Positions 45,851 through 58,137 of a stretch of DNA of 64,000 nt are shown here, piece by piece; the stretch's first letter is position 1; every line of letters starts with the position of its first letter. Source of the stretch: Takakia lepidozioides. Its lineage: Eukaryota; Streptophyta; Takakiopsida; Takakiales; Takakiaceae. The translations under genes and the position numbers were made by a program. The stretch spans positions 50,234,042 through 50,298,041 of the forward strand of contig CM060734.1 of the NCBI GenBank assembly GCA_030704615.1, read 5' to 3'. The notes beneath the pieces were generated by a model. It was not told the origin of the DNA and did not search any database. It worked only from the letters and a program-made list of their open reading frames with translations.

Positions 45851-45940
45851 AACTGGGTCATGAACAGCCAGATGTGACAGGCATCTGGTGGGATCATGGT
45901 GGTTGGAGAATTAAAAAATTTGATGTGAATCAAATTCCCT

Positions 45941-46309
45941 GTGAAACTGAGAAGGAAAGATTGTCCAAACAATTCTTTCAGAGGTTCAGGAAGAGCACGT
46001 TGGTTACCAACACTAGTTTATGTGATAGCATTGCTATCCATTAAGCGAGTAGAGTTTGAAGGCTTGGAGGAAAGGAAGGTGAATGTTTATACTCATATGC
46101 ATGAAGAGCTTGTACTGGTAAAGAATTGGATTCCAAAGGATATTATGTGGATCAAACTCACACCAAGAACAGCTTTCCAGACTTGTTTGTCATATGGTTA
46201 TATGGTAATGGAGATTTCTAGTATAGCCAAGGGTGCATTGAAGCTTGAAAGAAACCCAGGCATATACGAGAGATACTACAGAAGAGAGTTTTGGTTATTG
46301 CCACATTAA
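45941..46309 (+). CDS. Leader ORF between LTR and gag (inner copy)
   Basis: Ends 20 bp before the Gag ATG. Contains VEFEGLEERKVNVYTHMHEEL, NWIPKDIMWIKLTPRTAFQTC and NPGIYERYYRREFWLLPH. The outer copy encodes a near-identical 95-residue segment (63992-63705, about 11 differences), so the frame has been kept. No family recognised. The frame upstream, from about 45851, is open in another phase. Confidence 0.55.
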   Translation: MKLRRKDCPNNSFRGSGRARWLPTLVYVIALLSIKRVEFEGLEERKVNVYTHMHEELVLVKNWIPKDIMWIKLTPRTAFQTCLSYGYMVMEISSIAKGALKLERNPGIYERYYRREFWLLPH

Positions 46310-46329
46310 AGAAATGAAAGACACGGGAC

Positions 46330-49067
46330 ATGAGTGATGAAAGAGAAGCTAGACTCCAGAGATATTCAGCAAAAAGAGAAAGTTATCTGAAAGCTAATTA
46401 TCCATATCTTTGGGAGAGAGGAATAGACATAGGGGAATCATCTGGACCTCTCACACCATTAAGATCAGAGAGTACATCACCCATACCGGAAGAACTAGAG
46501 TTGGATGCCACTCCTTCTTTTTCTTTGCAAGAAAGATTAAAGGAATTGGTATGGGAAGAAGATCAACCACGAGGTGAAAGATCTGAGGTACATCCCTGGA
46601 TAAAAGATTTGACAGATTTCCTTGATAAGAGTTGGCATGGAACACCAAAAGCAGGAACTCCAGTTTCTGAAACGGAAGGTGAGGAAGGAGGAGAGGATAT
46701 GGCCGAGCCAATGGAGAGTTCAGACTCTCCAACACCATTGCAGTTGAGTTACATGAGTGAAGAAGAAACCCAAGGGCAGAACTTGGAGGATGAAAATAGA
46801 GAGAAGAAATTGGAAGAGGAAGAGTATGAAGAAGTAGACCCAACAGCTGAGGTTGAGACTACAACCAGGACATCCCAACCCGTTGGACCTGGATCAAGTG
46901 GAGCACTTGGATCACAGGCCAACGAAGGTGTCGGCTCAGGGGGATCAGGCGGGCAGCCTGGATCTGGCTCTGGGGGGGACAGGGAGTATGAGAAGTAGTG
47001 CAACTGGAGCTGGGAATACTGTGAATATCGTGGGGCCAGTAGCAGGGAAGTACTCAGGGGCTACCACTGGGTGGAAGATCCACCACAACTACAACAGGTC
47101 CTCAAGGACCAGCACCAGCAAGGGGGCCAATATCTGTCAGTGGGCAGAAGGTAGGGCCACAGATGGCGTTACGACCAACACGGGCAAAACCACCTTTTCC
47201 AATATATTCAGGAAAAGGGGATCCTGATGTACACATTAGCCAATTTGAGCACATGTGTATTGTGAACAATGAGAATGACGATGATGCCAAGATAAGATTG
47301 TTTCCTTGTTCACTTATCAAGAAAACAAGTGAATGGTATGCAAGATTCCCTGATAATCATTTCCTAACCTGGAATGGCTTGAATACAACATTCCGAAATA
47401 GGTTCAGGACAAGTAAAACTGAGGATGAAGTGTATGGAAGTTTACAACAGTTAAAGCAAAAGAAGCATGAAACTGTTGAGGAGTATATGGAAAAAATGGA
47501 ATTGATGATGAAAAAGTTGGCTGCTGTACCAGCACCAGGTTTACAGAAGACTTGGTTTGTGAGTGGACTAAGACCAGAGTTGCAAAAGAAAGTGGATATG
47601 TTACCCCATAATACAGTGGAGGAGGCATTTGAAACAGCGAACAAAATTGAGCAATTGGGAATGCTCAGGAGAGAGAAAAAGGATGATGAGGACTCTGAGG
47701 ATGAGTCAGATGAGGAAGAAGAGCAAGAGCTGAAAAGGAAGAGTAAGATAAAGGAGAAGTTGAAGAGGGATAACTATGAGAAAAGATTAGAAGAAATCTT
47801 GAAGAAGTATGCCACTGAGGCTGCAACACATTGGAGGAAGGGTGTTTGGTGTGCAAAGTGCCAGAATGAAGGCCATACCACCACTGAATGCCACATGAAG
47901 GAGAAACACTGTACTATCTGTAAAATGGATAACCATTCTAGTGAGAATTGTTACTACAACAGAAGGACAGCAGCTAGAGAACCTAGGCAAGTAAGGGTGC
48001 ATCAAGTGCAGCCCCAGCCAAGAAGAAACAGTGATCAGGACCACTATGGTAGGCCTGGTGGTTATAACAATGGCATGGAAGGGAGAGGTAATTCAAGAGG
48101 GAATTACCAAGGAAATTCCAGAGGCAACTATCAGGGTAATCCAAGGGGGAATTACCAGCCAGGGAATCAGGATTACAGAAACAATTCCAGAACAGACCAA
48201 GGGCGAGGACCTAATGGGGAAGAACTGTGTTACTATTGTAATCAGGCAGGCCATCGCAAGGCAGCCTGTCCATTCTGGATCAAACACCAGAATGAGATGA
48301 GAGCTCCTGTGAATGAGGGGCCAGTGGTGGCAGCTCACATGGTTAGGCCATGTGTTGTACCAGAAGTAAGTACAATGATAGTAACGAGAAGCAAAGCCAA
48401 GCTAATACCTCTAGTAGATGAGGAAGATGATGATAATGAAGATGGCAGTGATGTGCCTAAAGATGATGAGGCTTGGAGAGATGAGAAGGAACTGCACAAA
48501 GAAGTGGCAGATACCATAAGGGAAATGCAGAAGAGTACTGATATTCCTATGGCAGATTCCTCTAATTCTGAAAGAGAAGAGGAAGTGAGTGAGGATGAAG
48601 GGAAGAAAGAAGTTGCAGACATGCAGAGTAATGAAGGGACTTTGGCTGAAGTAATATGCCAGTCTAAAGCGGAGATTACCATTGGACAGCTATTGGCTGT
48701 GGCACCTTATTGTAGACACAAGCTGTATCAAGCAATCAATCGAATTGCCCATGTGATAGGGAACACAGACCTGAACAGCAAGGTGACCAGTTATAATGTG
48801 AAGCCGGAAGGGCGAGAAACAGTCATGGACTTTGATGATTCTATGCCAGTAATCCAATTGAGAATTGGAAGCACAGAAATAACTGATGTACTGATAGATG
48901 GAGGCTCTAGAGTGAATATCATGACAGACCAATTAAGGCAGAAGCTTGGTCTAAGTAACATGAAACCAGCCCCGTTTACAGTAACAATGGCAGATCAAAG
49001 AAGTGTACAGCCATTGGGATTGATAAGAGGAGTTAAGATACAGATTCAAAAGATGATCTTTATATGA
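46330..49067 (+). CDS. Gag and protease region (inner copy)
   Basis: 46330-46998 encodes an acidic, Ser/Gly-rich N-terminal part beginning MSDEREARLQRYS. A G-run indel near 46975 shifts the frame. 47163-49067 holds the Retrotrans_gag core (SEWYARFPDNHFLTWNGL, FVSGLRPELQKKV), an acidic/basic stretch, three CX2CX4HX4C knuckles (CAKCQNEGHTTTEC, CTICKMDNHSSENC, CYYCNQAGHRKAAC), a Gly/Arg/Asn-rich patch, and a protease with the active site VLIDGGSRVNIM near 48890. DGG stands where DSG/DTG is usual. The outer copy has the same DGG, so it is a family feature rather than a mutation. Confidence 0.85.
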
Positions 49068-50621
49068 TCACAGTAACTGTATTGAAAATGGATGAAGTCA
49101 TGGAAGCTTACTCCTTATTGTTGGGACGTCCGTGGCTGATGATAGTTCCCAAGAAGAATGGTAAACTGAGAGTTTGTGTGAACTATAAGAAGTTGAATGC
49201 TTGCACGAAGAAAGATCATTTCCCTTTGCCATTCACAGAAGCGGTATTGGACACTGTGGCAGGCCATGAGATGTACTCATTCATGGATGGCTTCAGTGGT
49301 TATAATCAAGTGCAAGTGGCAGAAGAAGACCAGGGAAAGACAGCTTTCATCACAGACTGGGGTGCTTATGCATACAAAGTCATGCCTTTTGGACTTTGTA
49401 ATGCACCAGCAACCTTTCAGAGAGTGATAAGTGAATATTTTCATGAGTATCTGGATGATTTCATGCAGGTGTTCTTGGATGATTTCAGTGTGTACAACTC
49501 TAAGAATGAGCACTTGCATAAATTGGAGTTATGTTTGGCCAGATGCAGGATGAGAGGTCTGGGCCTGAATCCAATGAAGTGTATTTTCTGTGTGAACTCA
49601 GGGGTGCTTTTGAGACACATTGTGTGTAAGAGGGGACTTCTTGTGGATCCCAGGAAGACAGAGGCCATTAAAGCCTCTCCACCACCAGAAGAGTCTAAGG
49701 AGATTCCTTGGACAAACCAGTTATTACAGAAGATTTGTCAAAAGGTATGCACAGATAGCAGCACCATTGAGCAAGCTTCTGAAGAAAGATGCAGTGTTTG
49801 CATGGACAGCTGAATGTCAATAGGCTTTTGAGGAACTTACATTGTCAGTAACAACTACACCTGTGCTGATTAACCCTCACTGGCATGTAGTATTTCATGT
49901 TCACTGTGATGCCTCAGGAGAAGCGTTGGGAGCGGTGTTAGCCCAAAATGTTACAGGAAATATAGATTCACATGTGTACTATGCTAGCAGGTTGATAAAC
50001 AGTGCTGAAAGGAACTATAGCACAACTGAAAAAGAAGCACTGGCAATGATTTATGCAGTCAAGAAATTCAGGCATTACCTATTGGGAAGAAAGTTTATGT
50101 TTTATGTGGATCACCAGGCTCTGATATATCTGGTGAACAAACCTTTGATAAGTGGAAGGATAGCAAGATGGTTAATAATCTTGCATGAGTTTGAGTTCGA
50201 AGTTGTTTACAAGCCTGGCCGTTTGCATCTTGTGGCAGATCATTTGTCACGCCTAACAACAGGAGAGCCCGCCACAGGAGTAGACGACCAATTACCTAAT
50301 GCGAGTTTATTTGCAATGGAGGTGCAAGGAAGTGCAGATGAATGGTTAGATTGGCAGTGGCCAATCAGATACTACCTTACTCATGATCAGTGCCCACCTA
50401 GTTATGGTAATGAGCAGAGGAAGAGAATCGCTATCAAGGCTTTACCTTATAATATGGTAGGGGGCAGAATGTATAAGCTAGGACCTGATGGAGTACTTAA
50501 ACGATGCTTGTACCACCATGAAGTAAATAAAGTCTTGGAGGAAGTCCATAAAGGAGTGGCTGGAGGTCATTTTGAAGAAGAGACTACCTGTAGGAAGATA
50601 CTACTTGCAGGTTACTGGTGA
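49064..50621 (+). pseudogene. Reverse transcriptase and RNase H (inner copy)
   Basis: RT: IVPKKNGKLRVCVNYKKLN, MDGFSGYNQVQV, FGLCNAPATFQR and the catalytic FLDDFSVYN (YVDD equivalent, about 49470). A deletion of about 190 bp at 49137, relative to the outer copy, joins LLGRPWL directly to IVPKK and removes the RT N-terminus. The frame changes near 49690 and a stop lies near 49820. RNase H: DASGEALGAVLAQN, NYSTTEKEALAMIYAVKKF, FYVDHQALIYLVNKP. The segment ends with TGA where the outer copy has TGG (50619-50621). Confidence 0.85.
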
Positions 50622-50627
50622 CCTACT

Positions 50628-51849
50628 TTGTTCAAAGATGTACACAAGTATTGTCAAAGTTGTGATGAATGTCAGAGGCTAGGACCTTTGCAGAGATCTG
50701 GGAAGATGGCTTTGCATCCTATGATGCCTACTGAACCATTTCAGAAATGGGGACTAGACTTTGTTGGACCAATTAACCCACCGGCCAAGAATACACAGAA
50801 CAAGTACATAATTACAGCCACTGATTATACTACGAAGTGGGTGGAAGCTAAAGCTCTGAGGGACAACACAGCCAAGTCCACAACAAGGTTCTTGTATGAG
50901 AACATACTTACACGATTTGGCTGTCCCTTGGAATTTATCAGTGACCAGGGAAGTCACTTCATTAATGAGACCATTGAACTATTGACTAAAGAGTTCATGA
51001 TTGTGCATAGGAAGAGTACAACGTATTACCCACAGGGTAATGGGCAGGCAGAGGCTACCAACAAAATACTATGTACTATCTTGGCTAAGATAGTCAATGC
51101 AAACAGAACGGATTGGGATACAAAGTTGCTGATAGCTTTGTGGTCATACAGGACTTCATATAAAGTCACCACTAAGTATACATCATTCCAATTAGTTTAT
51201 GGTATGGAAGCTTTACTTCCAGTGGAATTCTTGTTACCTACCATGAGAACTGAATGGGGAAAGAGAATGGAATTGGAAGATTCAATTAAGGTCAGGAAAC
51301 ATGAATTATACCATGTGGAAGAAGTACGTGCTGATGCAGCTGGTAACATGACCATAATTCAGATGAAGAGGAAGGAACAGTTTGATGAAGGCAAATTAAA
51401 GACTTTTAAAGACGGGAGATTTGGTTCTGTGGTTGCAGAAGAAGGGGAAGATTAAAGCTTCTAAGCTTAAGTCACCATGGAAAGGACCTTGTGTCATACA
51501 GAAGATGTATGATAACAACACAGCCATGTTACAAACCATTAATAAAGAGATGTTGGGAAGAGTCAATGCCAATAAGTTGAAGGGGTACAGTGGTATCCAT
51601 GACAAACCATTGCAGCACGATTTGCATGTTGAAACGCAAAAGCAGTCACGGGCTGCGCCAGTGATACCAACGGAGTATGGAGCACTTGTCGCTAAGCCGA
51701 GCATATATGACCAGGGCGGGAACTACAGGTGTTTGCATACCTATCACAGCCCATCACAGCGTGACACAACCTATCACAACCCATCACAGCGTCACACAGC
51801 CCATCACAGCCCATCACAGCGTCACACAGCCTATCACAGCCCATCATAG
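50628..51849 (+). pseudogene. Integrase and minisatellite linker (inner copy)
   Basis: Zinc-binding remnant [14 protein letters not shown] core ([24 protein letters not shown]), then [12 protein letters not shown] across the point where the outer copy is interrupted. A one-base shift near 51410 moves WLQKKGKIK into another frame (51421-51849). This continues in frame through YHSPSQRHTA-type 10-residue repeats until a TAG that replaces a Gln codon. Confidence 0.85.
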
Positions 51850-51909
51850 TGCCACACAGCCTATCACAGTCCAACACAACCTATACAGATTACACAGTCC
51901 ATAGGGTCA

Positions 51910-52756
51910 GTGACAGGTGGACGCGAATTAACGTTAGAAAAGTGGCCATCAAGTGAAGAAAAAGTTTGGAAGTCAAACTTGGAGAATGTGCCACGCGGAG
52001 AGGGGAAGACGGGGGCATGTTTAGAAACGGACACGTGGCGGCTAAGGCGAAGCACACCGCGCTGCATCGATTGCAAAAGTGAGTTTCATCATGCAAGAGG
52101 ACAAATCGGGCCGTCAAAGTACCTACCCGGTACAGCAACTAATACTAATTGTGGGCCCATTAATGCATTCAGTGCCAGGGTAACGGAACCCTTTTCGAGT
52201 TCAGAAAAGGGAAACCTATGCCACATGTGCTGTCCTACTGGACATTCCAGGTGGAAATGTCCATGGAGGGGGGTGGAATTAAGGAATTATCTAAGCAGTC
52301 CACAGCCAATTATGAGTTACATGCAGGTGGTTCCCTCCAAGAAACAAGAACAAGAAATATGAAGTGTTATGAGCGGAAGAGTCGGAGTGGCTCTGAATAG
52401 CCAAGCTCTCACGGAAGGGGCAATCAAAGCACTAGCCTGGTAGCTATGGCAGATGTAACCGATTACACACTCGCTTTACTTCTCACGCAGTGGCGCAAGG
52501 ACGGAAGCATTGAGAGTACATTTTCTCTCACTCGTTACTTGCAAGCCCCACAGGCTTACACGCACTTACCTGTTCCATTCTGTGCCAACCATACCTTCAT
52601 GTTCTGTGCCCTGCAAGCTTTCCTTCAGCTGTTTCAAACAAAGCCTTTCTGTTTGTCTAGAATGAAGAGAGTGAGGGGAATGGAGGATATCAGGGTGAAG
52701 AGCACCATGATACTGCATAAACAAACAATTGCAGCACCGCAGGCAGTACAGCTGCT
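51910..52756 (+). pseudogene. Start of the extra ORF (inner copy, truncated)
   Basis: Homologous to 35440-34590 of the outer element: VTGGRELTLEKWP, a CIDCKSEFHHARGQ segment, the zinc knuckle CHMCCPTGHSRWKC, VVPSKKQEQEI, and after a short gap DYTLALLLTQWRKDG and MKRVRGMEDIRVKST. The homology stops at AVQLLREF. The PF20167-like domain, coiled coil and C-terminus are missing. Confidence 0.8.
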
Positions 52757-53138
52757 AAGGGAGTTCTCTGTGACATGTTGTGTCAAGCTGTGCCGAGCTG
52801 TGACTGGCTGTGTAAGGCTGTGTCGGGCTGTGTCGGGCTGTGTAACCCCCCTAAAGCCTGTTGCTGCCACCCCTAAGGTTCATGTTGGTCTCAGTCTGCG
52901 CAAAAATTAAGGGTACCCCACAGAACCCGTAAAAGTGTCTAAGTCCCAAGCAACCCTCTAACATTTACCCCTCCCCCTCTCAAAAAGCCGTGTCCTCACG
53001 GTTTATTGTTTGGGATTAGCAAACCTTTGTGAGCGAGCACCCTTCCGATGGTGAGAGTCTCGTGAAGGACTCCGTGTGCGAGCCCGAATCCTGTCACTGG
53101 TTGACGGAGATGATTGAGCACTACCTGTCTGACCCTCC
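52757..53138 (-). repeat. Inverted LTR start / PPT / ORF-end segment
   Basis: This part of the inner element is in the opposite orientation. Read on the minus strand it gives the end of the extra ORF, the PPT (GAGAGGGGGAGGGG), the LTR start TGTTAGAGGGTTGC and the first about 200 bp of LTR with its minisatellite. Forward LTR sequence resumes at 53139. Confidence 0.85.
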
Positions 53139-53768
53139 TGGGGAACAATTAACTTTGACAGGGAACGACTGTGAGGGAACGACATCTGCAGAAGGAACGT
53201 GTTACTTCAGGGATGACGGTTAATTAGTTAGGTGGTTAGAACAGCTTGCGGGCAGATAATGAGAGCGGCAACGGAAAGAAGGACACACACTTCACGGGGA
53301 ACGCTTCTTGGTCATGTATGAGAGGAGATCAGGCGGAGAGCAAGAAGGAGAGCACGGAGAAGGAGGAGAGATGAATAGTAGATGCTTGTTACATGCAAAG
53401 CTGTAGTGAAACTGTAGGGCAAATTAGAGTCACCATGGCATTGGCCTGATACCTAATAAATCATAATCTGATACTTATTCGATATAAGCACACTGTGTAG
53501 AGAGACATGAGTGAAGCTGTGAAATGAATGCATGATTAATTGGAATTAAGTAGATACTGAAGCAATCTGATGCTTCAGTATCAGATAAGGTGAATTGATA
53601 ACATGAAGGCAAGAAGGAATACAAATGGGAAACACAACCATGATTCACTAGCTGTAGGTCATGACTGATTGTACTGAGCGGGCTGAGTGCTTAGAAATAT
53701 CCAACTCTTCTATCTTGGAGTTTCCACCTCGGATAGCGAAGGGATGGGTGAGTAAAAGCCGCTCGACA
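53139..53768 (+). repeat. Inner element 3' LTR, forward part
   Basis: 630 bp matching the 5' LTR from GGGGAACA(A/G)TTAAC to GCTCGACA. The first third of the LTR is present only in inverted form just upstream. Confidence 0.9.
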
Positions 53769-53776
53769 ATGCATAC

Positions 53777-54103
53777 TTGTCACAGTTCATTATTAATAAA
53801 AATGTCTCCTTTGAACCAAAGTTCCACTTTTTGCGCAATGTTGCATTTTGTTGTATGTTGACTTTTGGCAGCGAGGGTCTGGCACTCAATCTTGTAATCA
53901 GACCCACTGGAATGCCACCTCTGTCAGTTCCCTCTGTCCATGGGGAAGGTGCTTGCACGCTCGCCCCCCCACGCTTCTTGTCAGACGCCGTAATGATTGG
54001 TTGGCGCAGCGCATCTGCACAGGTCATATACCTTTTGATTGCATACCGTTGGCAGTTATTGCGCAAAGGCCAGGGGCCGTATTCCGCAGACAAGGTTCAT
54101 TAA
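53777..54103 (+). CDS. Possible transposase-gene exon
   Basis: After an AG at about 53870 the frame encodes LALNLVIRPTGMPPLSVPSV and APPRFLSDAVMIGWRSASAQ, with a CAG/GTCATA donor-like site near 54025. The coding look is moderate. It lies between the retroelement and the transposase body on the same strand. No domain recognised. Confidence 0.3.
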   Translation: MSQFIINKNVSFEPKFHFLRNVAFCCMLTFGSEGLALNLVIRPTGMPPLSVPSVHGEGACTLAPPRFLSDAVMIGWRSASAQVIYLLIAYRWQLLRKGQGPYSADKVH

Positions 54104-54223
54104 CTCTCTGACAGTGGATTTTTGGGAGAGTGGGCTCCCCGGATTCGTGAATAGGCTTCGTCGCTTGCAAAAATCGGCCTTGCATTCCTTCCCCTCGCTG
54201 CATCCCCCCTTCTCCTAGGGCGC

Positions 54224-57200
54224 TTGTCCGAACGCCGTCCTGGCAGTCTTGTGTGCACATCTCCCATGGCAGAAAACCTGAGTGCTATAGTGTATTGCCC
54301 TCCTCACGAGCATAGAGCTACATTTCCGTGCAGAGGGGAGATGATCTGCCGGGTGATGGAGAAATATCTCTGCGTTCGATACCACCTGAAACCGGGGTCG
54401 GTATTTTTGGAGGAGGAAAGGAAGGATTCAAATGGAGTTGTAGTCGAAAGTATTGTTGTGCTCCACGATGATTTCGGCGACGGCAGGGAATGGCGAGTTC
54501 CACCATCGGACAACGTCATATACAGGGCTGTTGCGGACTTCATTTGCCCGCCAAATGCGCCTTCTATCCTGGTGCCTTCCACAAAACAATCCGTGAATCA
54601 GAGAGTGGGTACCTCAAAGAGAGAAGTCCGCAACGAAGTAAATTCAGAGCCGAACCCATCAATGAAGACGAGCGAGAACCGGGTTGTTCACAACCTGTCC
54701 GACTCCGACGAGGTCATGGAAGTTCCGAGATCATCCTAGAGATTAGGCAAGTCCTCAATGGACATCAGCGGACAAGGGAGTCATATTCCCAGCACGAACA
54801 CAACAGTTCGATCCATTCTTGAAATTCTGCGAGGGCTTCACATGAAGGGACACCGCTCGGAGCTGGCTGGGCTGGACTACAACAAGTTCACCATTAAATC
54901 CGTTACATGCCTTCACGCAGACGTCGACGGTAATATGTTCTTTGAGTTCCCTCCTCGAACGGACTATTCGAGGGCGTCCGGAATGTTGACAGATATGGAT
55001 AGGAAACATGACGGTCATCCTTGGTGCGTCACCAAAACCACTAGCATGAAGATGCTCGATGGTGTGCGGGTACGCTACATTGTTTGTGCGGGCGCGTTGC
55101 GGTGTTTCTCCCCAACTTGCTTCCACTTTAAATCCAGAGATCACAGGAACGAGACAGATTGGACAGACATAGCTCATCAACCATTTCGAGCTCAGGAGAA
55201 GGTTCCAAACTCCACATTTAAGTGTGCGCATTGCAAAAAACCACCACATTGCATTCTGTTTGTAATGCCAAGCAGTTCTATATGTTGCACCGTTTCCCTG
55301 ACCTCACACGAGCTTGCATACACATTGGTTCCCATTGTCACAAATTGGCGAGGGGGAACTCGCGGGAGGCTGCCCACGAGGCAGAGCAGCTCGTTCAGGA
55401 GGAGGTTAAGTTGAGACCTGGTGCCAAACCCAAACAGATACAGCTGCAGGTCGCCCATAAGATGGCATTGGCCAGAATTATGTCGGAAGACGGCTCCGAC
55501 AGAGTTCTTCTCGATGAGAAGGAAATGGAGGCATTGCTGGAGTCAGTGTCCCACGTCTGTTCACCGAATGTCCGAAACCCCATTGTCTCCTGCAAACAGA
55601 AAATTGGGCGTGGCTCGGATATGCCCATTCTGGAGGTGAAGCAACGATGTGGATATGACTACATTTACGGAAGTAGGTTTCTTGGACAAGGGATTGAGGC
55701 AGATCGTTGTTTCGTATTCAAAATGTCCACGTGTGGGCCTGGCAGCGGCGTCGAACTGGTCGACCGGATGACGAGTGGGGACTTGTCAAACAGTTGGGTC
55801 ATGTTCGACCATATCAAGCGAATTACAAATCACCAGTGGGTGACAATGGCTGCACATGTCTACGACACCAACTGCAGGATGCTAATGACAATTGTTATTT
55901 GTGAGATGAAAGGAGAGGACACACAATCGGAGATGCTTCTTTGGCAGGGAATAAACGAACAGATGGCCAGGGCGGGATTGCCCCCTCCCAATTTCCGTGG
56001 TTTCATGGCGGACAACGCACAAGCAAATTGGGCTGCCATCCGAAGGGTGTACGGGGAAGACCCCAATGTTCCGATGGAAGACAATGAGAGATCTTGTGGG
56101 TTCCATTTTCTGCAGAGCTTGTCGCAGTACACAACCCGGCTCGTGCCGCCAGATTTCAGAAAGGAGCACCGTTCCATGTGTCTTGCGTGGAAGCGTGCTC
56201 CCACCTTGGATGATGCAGAGACACAGTTTGCATGTATACGGGTTTGGTGGACAACGTCAGGTGCTGTAAACAAATCAGACGAGGGAGCAATGGTCAGTTT
56301 AGGGTTTAGGGTTTAGGATTTAGCATGGTGGCATTATCGTTTCCTCCAGTTCGGCGACTATATGCGGGAGGTGAGTTGGACGAATTCACATCCCGTTCAA
56401 TATTATGCTAGTCATTATTTGTAACTTGCTTCTAACCTCAACATGTGCATGTGCAAGAAATGTGTCTGGACTCCGACACTGACATGCCGACAACAAACAT
56501 GGCCGAATCAGTACATTCTTCCTAGCGTGCCTCCTCTGCGGCGCATCTAGTGGACATCCTCACCGCCACAACGGAGGACATTGTGAGGTCAATTATGCAG
56601 CAATGCAGGTACAACGAGTTCTTGAAAGGGAAACAGTGGGGCTTGGGGCCGGATAGGCAGGAAATGCTGATGCGGACTGCCTCCAGATCGAAGAATCCTC
56701 GGAAGTGGGCGGCAGCCTTGCGAGAGGGGCTTTGGGACACGCCATTGCTTCGAAGAGGCCAACACTTGGAAGGAGATGTTCACACCCGTCCAGTGAGACG
56801 AAGACTTGACGAGGCACCTGGCGGAGAAGAGGATTCATGGCAAGCTGACAAGAATATTCGCACGCTCCCTCGTGGTCCTGTGATGTTGCCCGAGGAGGTC
56901 TTGTCGAGCACCGCAAGTCCTGCACGTTCAAGATCGCCATCTCCTTTGAGCACAGTGCACGTGCCCGAGGAACATAACGAGCCATTTGTAGTATCGGAGT
57001 ACAACATACCCATTGTGGAGACAAGAGTGTCGGAGTCACAGTGGAGAATTGCAAGGACATTGCCGGCATTTCGAGGGAAGTGTTGCGTCATCCGGGTGGA
57101 TACGAGTGCACCCTGTGGTGAGATGATTCGGAGGAACCCACACGGTGTTGCACCTTGTTTCAACGGTAGATTTTTGACTCCCACATTCTCTCACGCCACA

Positions 57201-57869
57201 ACGCAGACGTTTTGGTTATGTAGGCACGACATAATGACCTGTGTATTTGGTAAGCCCAAGTATGGGATTCAGGGAATGCCGGAGATTCCGGGCGTCTGGC
57301 CTGTTGCACCGGGTTGCAACCTCTCTCAGAATGAGGCGGATGCTCTTTCTACAGCAGGATTTCGAATGGTGCAACACACAGACGCCCCGGCCCACTCGTT
57401 TCCAGTTCCTCAGACCCAGCCATTGCAGACTGCTCGGTCCAGTAGAGACGGATTGGACAATTTTGCACATCCCACAATGCGATTCGGAAGAGTGAAGAGA
57501 CGACACCCTCCCAACAAGTTGAATGAGACTCGGATTGCCAATGCTCTTGGGATGACTTGCACTATTCAAAGCTCCGTGGACGTACCCCCACCCGGCCTTG
57601 GGGGTGTTTATCGGATGGCAACGGCCGGCTCAGCTGTACGCGACGACGTATACACAATTACGATTGGAGTGGAGCCGACTTGCAATTGTACGGACTTCTC
57701 GTTGATGGAAGCAAAGAAGGGGTCGAAGTATTATCCGTGCAAGCATCTGTATTACATTTACCTGAAGAGGTTGAGGATGAATTTGACTATTGATGACTTT
57801 ATTCATGCACCAGCGTTGAGCATGAACGAGCTGCACAAACTCCTCCGCCGGGATTCCAGAAATCATTGA
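54224..57869 (+). pseudogene. Mutator-like transposase with SWIM zinc finger
   Basis: N-terminal part from a MAENLSAIVYCPPHEHRATF start region; a TAG at 54737; then LHMKGHRSELAGLDYNKFTI. A frameshift near 55240 follows CAHCKKPPHC. The RNase-H-like core has CFVFKMSTCGPGSGVELV, WVMFDHIKRI, AAHVYDTNCRMLMTIVICEM and FMADNAQANWAAIRRVYG, followed by CGFHFLQSL. After two interruptions near 56293 and 56371, the frame resumes with MPTTNMAESVHSS and a TAG for Trp at 56523. The C-terminus has CNCTDFSLMEAKKG...YYPCKHLYYIYLK (about 57677-57750), a SWIM finger (CxC..CxH) typical of Mutator-like transposases. The order core-then-SWIM and the 9-bp target duplication both support the family. The core Asp of ADNAQAN is kept. 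Confidence 0.8.
56293..56316 (+). repeat. Telomeric TTTAGGG units interrupting the transposase
   Basis: Three plant telomeric units (the last one TTTAGGA) form a 24-bp stretch that introduces a stop. Removing it joins NKSDEGAM to DLAWWHYRFLQFGDYMRE in frame. Confidence 0.85.
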
Positions 57870-58137
57870 TGGGGCAAAGGGAATCCACCATATGGATATT
57901 TGCAATTGCATTTTGATGCATTAGACTTTGTTTTGCAGTGTAATGAATTGCACCCCAAAACTCCTGGAATGAGACAGACAATATTAAAGTGATGTCTTTT
58001 AAACACTATGGACTGCTGGATATCCGTTGACGTCCAGTGGCAAATCAATGTCGAAACAAAATCAATACAAAGATGGCGGCAGGAAAAATTTGCAAATCTT
58101 CCAGAAAACTGAGTTCCAACAGTTGTAGTTGACGATG

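Larger units (their letters stand above)
44855..53768 (+). mobile_element. Inner Ty3/gypsy retrotransposon, same family as outer
   Basis: 8,914 bp with a perfect 5-bp duplication ATGCA (44850-44854 and 53769-53773), inserted in the Mutator-like element. Order: 5' LTR, primer site, leader ORF, Gag, protease, RT, RNase H, integrase, minisatellite linker, start of the extra ORF, an inverted segment, and the rest of the 3' LTR. It lacks most of the extra ORF. Where their forward parts align (about 620 bp) the two LTRs differ by roughly 20 substitutions and one 10-bp indel, counted by eye, so it is not a fresh insertion. Confidence 0.92.
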
